Source: Pomphorhynchus laevis
Taxonomy: Eukaryota; Acanthocephala; Palaeacanthocephala; Echinorhynchida; Pomphorhynchidae
Direction of reading: 5' to 3'
Length of the DNA: 64,000 nucleotides
Assembly: GCA_012934845.2 (NCBI GenBank)
Contig: WNNJ02002082.1
Location: 1-64,000, forward strand
Notes under the pieces: generated by a model
What the model was told of the DNA's origin: nothing
What the model saw: only the letters and a program-made list of their open reading frames with translations
The model's database searches: none
Program-made: the position numbers and the translations under genes
Part shown: in pieces, positions 55,000-64,000 of the stretch
How positions within the stretch are numbered: position 1 is the stretch's first letter
How the letters are laid out: the number at the start of each line of letters is the position of its first letter

Positions 55000-56500
55000 C
55001 ATGCAGTGTCCAACGTTACAGATTGTACCGATTGGAGACATAGAACAAGACATGGAGAAAATCTTGGCGAGATACAATGCGCTATTTGTAGCTGGAACTA
55101 GTTGTGTTAAGGACTATGAAATCGATCTAGTCATTGAACCCAAGGCTACGCCACGACGCTGTCCAAGTCGTACAGTACCCTTCCCATTACGTAGTACAGT
55201 AGAGGAGGAGATACAAAGACAAGTGAAGTGTGGAATTTTAGAACCAGTAGACTACTCCAATAGTAGAATTGAATGGGCTACACACATTGTGACAGTCAAG
55301 AAAACAATCAGGTGGCATTCGACTGTGTGGAGATTTTCGGGTTACGATTAACCCCTTTTTACAGGTTGAGTCATACATGATACCAACATGGGAAGAGATC
55401 ACAGCAAGCATCGCAGGTGGCCACCAATGTACAATATTAGACTTAAAGGATGCTTACTTGCAGCTTAAAGTTCGAACTACGTCACGGAAGTATCTAACAC
55501 TAGCAACTCCAACGGGTTATTATCAATACACAAGACTACCGTTTGGAATTAGCGCTGCACTAACCATTTTTCAGCGATACATGGATCAATTATTGAAGGG
55601 AATTCCGATGGTCGCAGCTTACCTTGATGATATTATTGTAATCGGCCGATCAGAGAAAGAACATGATGCATTTGAACGAAGTACTATCACGTTTAAGTAA
55701 GGCAAGAATTAAACTAAAAAGAGAAAAATGCCAATTTATGCAGGATAGGGTTGAATTTGTGGGTCATGTAATATATCGCGATACGATAATGCCTAGTGAG
55801 ACAAAAGTAGCAGCGATCCGAATGTGTCCCGTCCCTTGTAGTAAGAATGAACTGCGCACGTTCCTTGGAAGTGTGAATTATCTCAGCATGTTTATACCAG
55901 AATTACAAGCTAAGTTTGCGGATTTGTACCAACTTTGTGGTAAGAATAATATTTGGAAGTGGACAGCTGAGCACGACAAGGCGTTTGAGGTCGTAAAAGA
56001 AGCTATGCTTGACGCGCGGGTTTTACAGCCTTTCAACATAGCAGCCGAAGTACATATTGCATCCGACGCTAGCGAGTCGGGATTGGGTGCCGTCATGTCC
56101 AGGAAGCAACGAACGGAAAAATGATGTCAGTAGTTTTCGCTTCACGCATCCCAGAAGACTACGAAAAGAATTATGCACAAATAGAGAAAGAAGCTCGGTC
56201 GATAATATATGCCGTTCGAAAATTCCATCAGTATATATGGACAAAAATTTACGCTATGGAATGACCATCGGCCCCTTAAATATATCTTTGGACAAGGTCG
56301 AAACCTAAGCGAGGTAACAAACCAAAGACTGGTACGTTGGGCGTTGACCTTATTGCAGTACAATTACGATATTCAATATATCCGTGGAACAAAAAATGTT
56401 TTAGCCGACATTCTGTCTCGGTTCGCAATCGAGGAATATCAGGTGGGAAGCTCAGAAGAAGAATTTATTAGTTTGATACAAGATGCTGCATTGACTGACC
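55000..56500 (+). pseudogene. RT and RNase H part of the LTR fossil
   Basis: Recognisable by LDLKDAYLQL, TRLPFGISAA and YLDDIIVIG of a Ty3-type reverse transcriptase, followed by a RNase H region. Part of a broken element. Confidence 0.85.
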
Positions 56501-56599
56501 TACAACTAACGCGCGAACAAATTCGGAATGAGAGCCTAGTGGATCCTGAGTTAAAGCAAATACGACGCTATCTGGAGAGTGGGTGGCCTAATGGCTGTA

Positions 56600-57650
56600 A
56601 TCAGTGGGTCACTACTTATCGCTTCGGGCTCATGAGCTGTCCAGCGAGGATGGAATACTGTTGTGGCTGCAAAGGATTGGATTCCGACTTCGTTACGTCA
56701 AAAAGCTGCACAGGTTCTACATACCGGTCATCCGGGAATTAATACAATGAAAAAGCTAGCAAGAAGATATTGCTGGTGGCCATCGATTGAAACTGACATT
56801 GAACATACAGTAGGAACCTGTCAATTGTGCCAGAGCAGAAAAAACGCCGCACCTGAAGTGCCTTTACATCAGTGGGATGTACCAATGCAACCATAGGAGC
56901 GCTTGCATGTAGACTTTGCCGGTCCGGTAGCGGGTCGCTTGTTCATATTAGTTTTTGACGCTCATAGCTACTGGCCAGAAATTGAAGAGATAATAAATAC
57001 ATCAGCGAGCGAGACAATTAAGAAGCTAAGAAGTATGCTATCACGAATTGGAATACCAAAACACATTGTATCCGATAATGGACCACCATTCACTTCGCGA
57101 GAATTCCGAATGTTTTGTACAGACAACGGCATACATCATATCAGGACATCTCCGTACCATCCCCAAACCAATGGGTTGGTAGAACGATTGGTGCAGACAT
57201 TTAAACGCAGAGTCGACATGTCCGAAGAAAATCTATTGTTGACATTGGCACAGTTCCTAATGACTTACCGAAATACGAAGCAGAGTAGTACTAAAGTATC
57301 CCCTGCAGTTTTGATGTTTGGAAGAAGGTTATCAACAATATGGGATCGGTTGAGGCTAAACATTTAAACGACAGTACAATCAAGAAGAGAAGAACAGAAG
57401 ACGCAACATGATATAAGGGCTCAACCTCGGTCGTTTTTGGTATCACAGTCAGTTTGGTTAAGAGACACTCAGAGAAAAAGGTGGGAACCGGGATTCATAA
57501 TGTCGAAGAACGGAAGCGAATCGTATACGGTAGACACTCCAGCTGGACCCAGACGACGCCATGCCAATGACATTCGAAATAGGGTTGTCAGAGTTGAAGC
57601 GACGAATTCGGGTACTGAAGACCGTCATCGAGAGTTTTCAAGAAAATATT
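56600..57650 (+). pseudogene. integrase part of the LTR fossil
   Basis: HHCC-type lead (HTGHPGINTMKKLARRYCWW, CQLCQ) and DDE core (HVDFAGPV, VSDNGPPFTS, YHPQTNGLVE) of a Ty3-type integrase. Part of a broken element. Confidence 0.85.
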
Positions 57651-57867
57651 TGGAAGGTGGAACGATAGACGACGATATGGAAACACGGTCCCAAGTTACT
57701 CCTCCACTAAGCATCAACGACGAAGAACCTGCGAGAACTGGTGAAGCAAACACCACAGCGAATCAACCAGTCTATGATGCGGAGATAACGGCGTTAAGAA
57801 AAAGCACTAGGCAGCAGAAGAGACCTGTGCGATTTGAACCCCTGCTTGAAATGTGGGAAAGAACGGA

Positions 57868-58107
57868 TGTAGCAGATGCAACAAAGCGGTCAATGCTTGA
57901 ACAATAGCCAATAATAACATCCACAATAGCGGTCCTTTTAAGTGGTAGTGTATACGTGGAAGCATTGTTCACTATAGTGACCATTATGTTATTGAATGAC
58001 AGCCTGTTGTAATGTGACTATATAACTGATTTCTTGTTTGGTTTTCTGATGGAAAAAAGGAACTTGTATCTTTTTAAATGGTTGTGATTCCGTTCAACTG
58101 TATGGCA
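57868..58107 (+). repeat. 3' LTR
   Basis: 240-bp copy of 53573-53812, about 94% identical by eye. Confidence 0.95.
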
Positions 58108-58114
58108 ATATTGA

Positions 58115-61050
58115 CTATCGTTCCAAATACTAACAAAGAATTTGAAAAACGCATCGCTTAGAATCCACGAATAGTCTGATAAATATATAAGATCTCTTTT
58201 TGATTACTAATTCAAATCAATAGTATATTCTAGTATCTCAGATCGTATTATCAAAATGTATTTTTATAAGAAAAAACATTGGTATATATTTTTAAACGTC
58301 AGGTACCTTTTTTATGGGTGCATCGTCTTTGGATAAATAATAAAATAACAAGTTCATGATCCGATTGATCTAAATTGGTAGAACGTTTTTTTTTGTGTTA
58401 TCAATTTAAATGTAATTGTAAAATTGAAATTTTTTGCAATTCGAATTTTAAGTTTAGATTTTTATAATTTAGTAAAAATTTAAGTAAAAATAAATTTACT
58501 TTAAGTAAAAATTATAAAAATTAGAGCAAATTCAGGTAAATGAAAAAATCTAGTATTTTGGTCCATAAAGACGTGAACTAACCGTAAACTTCTTGATGTA
58601 AATATATTCAGATCAATCTTCTAATAAGACGTCAGAGTTTTATAAACAAATTATAATTTGTTTCCTCACAAACAAATTATAATTATTTACAAAAATTTTG
58701 AATCGAATATATTGTGGCTTTTATTATCATATTGAAACTGAAATATTATCATATTATTATAATATGACAATATTTAATCAATGTTTAAGAAATTAAATGT
58801 TTTCAATGTGCATTGTCATTCTTTAAAGATATTTCTTCTTAATCATTTTTATATTTTTAAATATTAAATATTATTTTTAAGTTTTATATTTTTATATTTC
58901 TGAAAATGTCAATCAAATCTTAAAATAATTCAAATTTGAATATTTGATGTTCCTAAAAGCAGAAATAATTCTGTAGTTATTAAATAATAATGTAGTTATT
59001 GTATGAATCCTAATTATCCTAATAATTATTCTTATACCGAGTATTAGAATAATATTTAGATCCTCAGATTTAGATATCCTGGATCAAACTTATCATTTTA
59101 TTCTTATGAAAGATAAGATAAAAATCATCATTTTGTCCTAGATAATGAGATTTAGCAAATTGAATCATAACTTTATGCATTAATGTTTATGTATAAAATC
59201 AAAAGTATTCGGCCAATCAATGATCCGGATATTTATTAATTAATAATTTATTTAAAAAAGGGAATTGTGAATGTAATCTATGACTTACAATCATCCCTGT
59301 AGAGCAACATGATATGTTTTAGACATCAAAAGTTACAAATGGCAATCTTATTTTTATTAGCTATTGTTAAAATACAAGATTTTAAAATTAAATTGTTTCA
59401 AGTGGATTGCTTCACAATACTTAAACACGATAATCTCAGAATAATAGATGCCAAAAATTAATTATATTACGTTTGATACCAACTCTAACGTTATATTTCG
59501 TCAGAGCTTAATCTCTCATTAAAGGTATAAGAATCAGATCGTTGATTGAATTATTGATTTGCGTTGAAGTTATATATTTGCATCCGTCATTGGTTTTCTA
59601 GCATTTTGTGTTCTGCATTGTCGTTTATGCTATTTGACAAAATAGATTTATTAAGTAATTACTAATATCATAACTCTTAGACAAGAGATTTGTCTCATCC
59701 TGACTTTATATCAAAATAAAATTTTGTTTTAAATAACAATTATTTAAAATTTGTTAAAATATAGATATTTTTCTTAGTCTCATTGATATTTGCATTAATC
59801 CAATGCTAATATTTAATTAAAAAATAATTAGCTAAATTAAAAACTGTAAAAGTGTTCTGCAAAGCATTTAAATGCTATGAATTATGACAACGTCCACTTT
59901 ATTTGTCAAAGTTCCTTTAGTCAATTTTTAAACACAATTTCATTTCAAAATTCGGATATCTTAATTGCCTAACGCCATTAATTTATAATGTAATGAATTA
60001 TAAATTTGCTCATCTGATTAAATGAGTAATTAACAATGAGAATCAAGTGTATTCCATATAAGCCCTTAATCGTAGAATAGGATTCTCAAACTATTTTGAA
60101 TATTTGTTATTTCAAATTCTTTGATTGGATCATTGATTTCTGATACTTCAAAAATATAAAATATATATGAATGTGTTATTTAAACACTAAATAATAACGA
60201 CGAGGTCAATTATTATATTAAGCTGAAATTGTTTAGTCGTGATGTGTTTCACTGTTTAAAACGTGTTTTCGACAAATAACAAACGCATCTATTCCCAACA
60301 ATCAGTTTGAAAGAACAATGCAAAAGCAATGAGCGAAACAAGTGATGACATAGTTGTCAGTACAATTTTTAAGGCAAAGTGTAAATTTTTCTTGTAAATG
60401 TAAAATGTTAGCTCTTTATATCATAAATCAAATGTAGATATATTTACCATGTCGTGTAATGGCATATGAATAACAGAGTTAGCTTTCGTTCGTGATTTCA
60501 AGCATCATCGAACGGCATGTCGTTATGCTGCAAAGTGGGGACATTTTAAATCCAAACTGGGTTGACTTCGCTGTTCAATAATGCATGAATAACAAGAATA
60601 TGAAGTTGTTCTGCTCAAATCTCGAAAGAAATGCCAAATTCTGTGAAAATGCCTTGGTGATCAGTAGTAGTCACATGCGAATAATGTATCAATACATGGC
60701 ATCATGCTATGTTGCAAACTACCCACATCATTTGAATCAGGGTTTTTGTTCATAAATTAGTATTTCTAGTCAAATTTTATTATTCAGAATATACAAATTG
60801 TAAATTCGTGTAGTGAAGACTGAAATTGCGCTGGTGTAAATTATTTTCTAGATCCACAATAAATTTTTTGATCATTTTAGCAAAAAAATGGATGCAAATG
60901 TACAATTATTACTTTTTTAATAATCTTATATCAGATCTGACATAAACTTATATCAGATCTGACAGATTTCTGATCACATGCTAAATGTTTTGTTAACAAA
61001 ATAAATAATTTTATTTTGTAAACAAAATAAACATGTCTTGTTTATTTAAA
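58115..61050. other. AT-rich stretch without recognised genes
   Basis: About 2.9 kb. The part 60230-60770 is more complex than the rest but has no convincing frame or splice pattern. Nothing recognised. Confidence 0.5.
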
Positions 61051-61059
61051 CATAAGGCT

Positions 61060-61440
61060 TCTTAAATATTTTAAATATTTTTTTTCATTAAAACAAAATA
61101 TAAAAATAAATTGCTTTTATGTATTTATCTCTGTTAAATTTATCTCTGTTAAATTTATCTCTGTTAAATATTTTTATTCTGTTTTCTTATTTTTATCTCA
61201 TATTAAACGTGTTTCTGGTTAATTACTCATAATTTTATAAGTTATATTACATTAAGTATATTATATGGATTACCTTACATAAATTATCTCATTATTTTTA
61301 TTAAAAATATATTATTTTTATTTAAATCTTTAGTTTTATTAATTTATCTAATAAATTAGTTTTTATAAAATAATAATATTTTTATTTTTATAAATACAAT
61401 ATAAAAAATTGCTTTTAATCTAAAATTCTTTTAGATCAAA
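61060..61440 (+). repeat. copy of the repeat family flanking the ubiquitin-like gene
   Basis: Contains cgtgtttctggttaattact .. cataattttataagttatat at 61209-61255, in the same orientation as the copies at 63390-64000. At 61125-61170 a 15-bp motif tttatctctgttaaa occurs four times in tandem. Confidence 0.75.
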
Positions 61441-62589
61441 AGCAATATTAACGTGTACATTTATTGAAGCTAGATGCTTTATTTAAGTAGTTAATTGCTG
61501 TATTTATTTATCTCTGTTATTTTTATATTTTTATTCTTCTTTTTTTTATCTTATATCAAATTATTTTGTGATCTAATAAATTGTTCTTTAAAATATTATT
61601 TATCTTGTATTCTTTACCAAAGACAATACAAATAATCATTATTAATTGTGTGTATCTCTTTTAAATATTCTTATTTAATGTTTTTGAAAATTGTTTTTAT
61701 ATTTTTTTCTTACATGGATTATTTAATATATTTTTTCATTTAAAAATGTCTTATTAATGATAACACATTAATTATTAATTTGCCAATATTATTTAATATT
61801 GGTTATTTTACATATATTGTCTTACATAGATTATTTTGCCTAAATTATCTTGCGTGGATTGTCTAATATACTAATATATTAAAATAAAATAGTCTAATAT
61901 ATACATTTTTAAATAAAGATTGATAAAATAAAAAACTCTAAACCCGAATGTTTTAAACGAATATTTTACTCCTATGTTTGATTGCTTTTAAAATGCAATG
62001 CAAATTAAAATTGTTTTCTTTCAAGTAAATCATCTAGTATTAAGCATATATAACTAGAATACTTTAGAAATCGCAGCATAAAACGATTTGTGCTTTATCC
62101 ACAATTCAAAAACAAATATCAATCAATCCGTTCTTACATGTTGTGCAACCTTTACATAATTCCAAAAAGCAACAAATATTCCGACATTGAACAAAGATTT
62201 TAATTATAGATATCCAAGCTTCAATATACGTGCAAATAGATTGTTATCAAAAACATCTATGTGTATTTAATGTGTACATCTTTTTGAAAACAATCATTTT
62301 ATAATACATTGCGGTGTTTTAATGTAAATTATTTTTTAGAAATTCGATTGGCTTATTATTAGCTAAAAAATTTACACACTGAATTTGATATAACTATCCA
62401 CTGACTTAAGTTGTCCATGTGAAATAAAGTTATTCTCTAGTATCAAGTGTGCACATTAAACTATCATCTAAAAGACGATCATAATTTGCCTATATCTTGG
62501 TAATTTGAGCTTTAAGAAGATAGCACAATTTCGTTTATCGTTAAGAAATTCACAGTAAATCAGCATATTTACAGAAACACCTTCAAACT

Positions 62590-62985
62590 ATGGAATTAAA
62601 AATAAAAATACAATGTGGTAGAAGACGATACAGAGTGGTTGTGAATGAAAATACAACGAATGGACAACTATTAAGAAGCATGAAGCGAAGTCCAAGCCGA
62701 TATCAAATAGTCGAATTTTTCATGGGAATTGGTCGACCACTTGAATATGATCAGCCGTTTATGAGTAGCAGAAATCCACATGGTGATATGACCTATGTTG
62801 TGCATAAGATATATCCATTTCAAATTATGGTTCGAAGAGCGGAAATACGTCTTCCTACCGATTATCATTTATCACTTATTTACAATGCTTTACGAGCAAA
62901 TCGAAGAAGATTAGCCCTGTCCTCAAACAGATTCTTCGACGGCATTATGAACAGGCATGATTCGGGATATATAAGCGGATACTGA
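62590..62985 (+). CDS. protein with ubiquitin-like N-terminal domain, 131 aa
   Basis: Single open frame with a true ATG, a TGA stop and AATAAA 78 nt later. Residues 2-74 have the ubiquitin-like order: two strands (LKIKIQCGRRRYRVVV), a helix after NENTTNGQLLRSM, FFMGIGRPLEYDQPF in place of IFAGKQLEDGRTL, and GDMTYVVHKI for the last strand. The last part is closest to ubiquilin ubiquitin-like domains (DGLTVHLVIK). There is no C-terminal Gly-Gly, so conjugation is not expected. Residues 75-131 are basic and unassigned; no UBA or STI1 is present. It may be a shortened ubiquilin relative or an orphan. The ubiquitin-like fold is inferred from pattern only. Confidence 0.65.
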   Translation: MELKIKIQCGRRRYRVVVNENTTNGQLLRSMKRSPSRYQIVEFFMGIGRPLEYDQPFMSSRNPHGDMTYVVHKIYPFQIMVRRAEIRLPTDYHLSLIYNALRANRRRLALSSNRFFDGIMNRHDSGYISGY

Positions 62986-63062
62986 CGTGCACTTTATAGA
63001 CGATTTAATTATGTTATATAAATTGTTATATATATATGTTGTAAAATAATATTAGAAATCAA

Positions 63063-63068
63063 AATAAA
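63063..63068 (+). promoter_or_regulatory. poly(A) signal AATAAA
   Basis: AATAAA 78 nt after the stop of the ubiquitin-like gene, giving a short 3' UTR. Supports a real transcription unit. Confidence 0.55.
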
Positions 63069-63389
63069 GCATTTTATTATTTCTTTTCGAAAATAAAAAT
63101 ATAAATTTTAAGTTGATATGCCTGTACAACCATTGTTACAATTAAAATTTTGATAACTATTTTTTATCCTGCACGCTGCTTTAATCTTATCTATAATCTA
63201 ACATCCGCGTGCTACATTTCAGTATTAATGGACCTCATCAGCTACTGATCCAATATCCACGTTTAAGGGTTTGGACTTTTAATGTTGAAAGTTCTTCAAA
63301 CATTATCTGAGTAAAAAAAGAAAACTTTTATTATTAAATAAAATTTATAATAAATTGCTAATTAATTAATTTTTTATCAAAATAAATAT

Positions 63390-64000
63390 TTTTTCTCATC
63401 AAAACACAATATAGAAATAAATTTCTGTTATGTATTTATGTATTATTTGTTAAATATTTTTATTCTGCTTTTTTGTTAATATTTTATCTCATATTTATCG
63501 TGTTTCTGATTAATTACTCATAATTTTGTAAGTTATATTACATTGCGAATCTTACATAAATTATCGTACATTGCATTATCATTTTATTTCTATTTAACAT
63601 ATAAAATTTGTATTTTAATCTTTAGTTTTATTTGTTATCTAATAAATAATTTAAAAAAGTGTTTTATTTAATTTTTCATCAATCACAATATATAAAAAAA
63701 TCCTTCGATGTATTTATCTCTGCTAAATATTTTTATTCTGATTTTAATATTTTATCTCATATTAAAAGTGTTTCTGATATATTACTTATAATTTTGTAAG
63801 TTATCTTACATTAAGTAGCTTATAGATTATGTGTTAATATTGATGATAATGTTAATATTGATGATATTGTTAATATTGATGATATTGTTAATATTGATGT
63901 GTTATAAATTGTCACATATTTAACGTGTTTCTGGTTAATTACTCATAATTTTGTAAGTTATCTTACATCGCGTATCTTACATAAATTATCTTACATTGCA
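63390..64000 (+). repeat. tandem copies of the 61-kb repeat family
   Basis: Units at about 63390-63650, 63660-63815 and 63900-64000 (running off the window) share tgtatttat.., tttttattctg, tctcatatt..cgtgtttctg.ttaattact and cataattttgtaagttat with the copy at 61060-61440. Units are partly deleted relative to each other. Confidence 0.75.
63826..63902 (+). repeat. 18-bp tandem repeat, four copies
   Basis: gttaatattgatgatatt repeated four times with one change (gataat), between two units of the larger repeat. Confidence 0.9.

Larger units (their letters stand above)
53568..58112 (+). mobile_element. Ty3/gypsy (Mag-like) LTR retrotransposon, fossil
   Basis: Element 53573-58107 with a 5-bp target duplication ATATT at 53568-53572 and 58108-58112. 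It has two 240-bp LTRs (TG..CA) and, between them, gag, protease region, reverse transcriptase, RNase H and integrase in the Ty3/gypsy order. RT and integrase features resemble the Mag lineage of animals. The LTRs differ at about 6% of positions by eye, so it is neither recent nor very old. It is broken, with roughly half a dozen or more breaks, and should not be active. Confidence 0.95.

Overview
The window is AT-rich DNA from a eukaryote, almost certainly an invertebrate animal. Supporting signs are GT-AG introns (one only 49 nt), a Polycomb-type RING protein, a ubiquilin-like pseudogene, AATAAA poly(A) signals, and a mix of non-LTR, Penelope-like and Ty3-type elements. I cannot name the species. 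Host genes are few; most of the sequence is decayed transposon, satellite or featureless AT-rich DNA.

The main host gene is on the minus strand from 22432 to 9932. Nine exons with matching reading phases encode a 235-residue Polycomb group RING finger (PCGF) protein: a C3HC4 RING at the N-terminus and a RAWUL-like domain at the C-terminus. The exons are short (42-102 nt) and the introns reach 4 kb because they hold LINE fragments, a Penelope endonuclease fragment and a 360-bp satellite. Other host candidates are a single-exon ORF at 1970-2440 (+), a serine-rich terminal exon at 2898-3586 (-), and a 131-residue protein with a ubiquitin-like N-terminus at 62590-62985 (+), flanked by copies of one repeat family.

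Layout. 0-1.7 kb: CR1/L2-like LINE and a Penelope-type tail. 2-3.6 kb: two convergent host candidates. 3.9-9.2 kb: a canonical Penelope element (-) split by a 3.8-kb LINE (+), with about 68 bp duplicated at the target. 9.9-22.4 kb: the PCGF gene. 22.7-27.2 kb: minisatellite and two RTE-type LINEs. 29.5-47.8 kb: a colinear inverted duplication whose arms carry two copies of a dead ubiquilin-like gene; both arms and the spacer are crowded with Naiad-type Penelope elements, in which the GIY-YIG endonuclease precedes the reverse transcriptase. 48.5-51.5 kb: inverted-repeat and foldback elements and Penelope 3' ends. 53.57-58.11 kb: a broken Ty3/gypsy (Mag-like) element with 240-bp LTRs and an ATATT target duplication. 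58-62.5 kb: no gene seen. 62.6 kb: the ubiquitin-like gene.

The most unusual material is RNA-like structure in the retroelements. The Naiad 3' region can form a pseudoknot, kept partly in decayed copies. A 370-bp unit at 35969-36450 carries hammerhead-type boxes in a permuted order. A 360-bp satellite keeps a 14-bp hairpin between units through G-U changes. Canonical Penelope elements share a 3' hairpin. All pairings and splice sites were read by eye and not computed.
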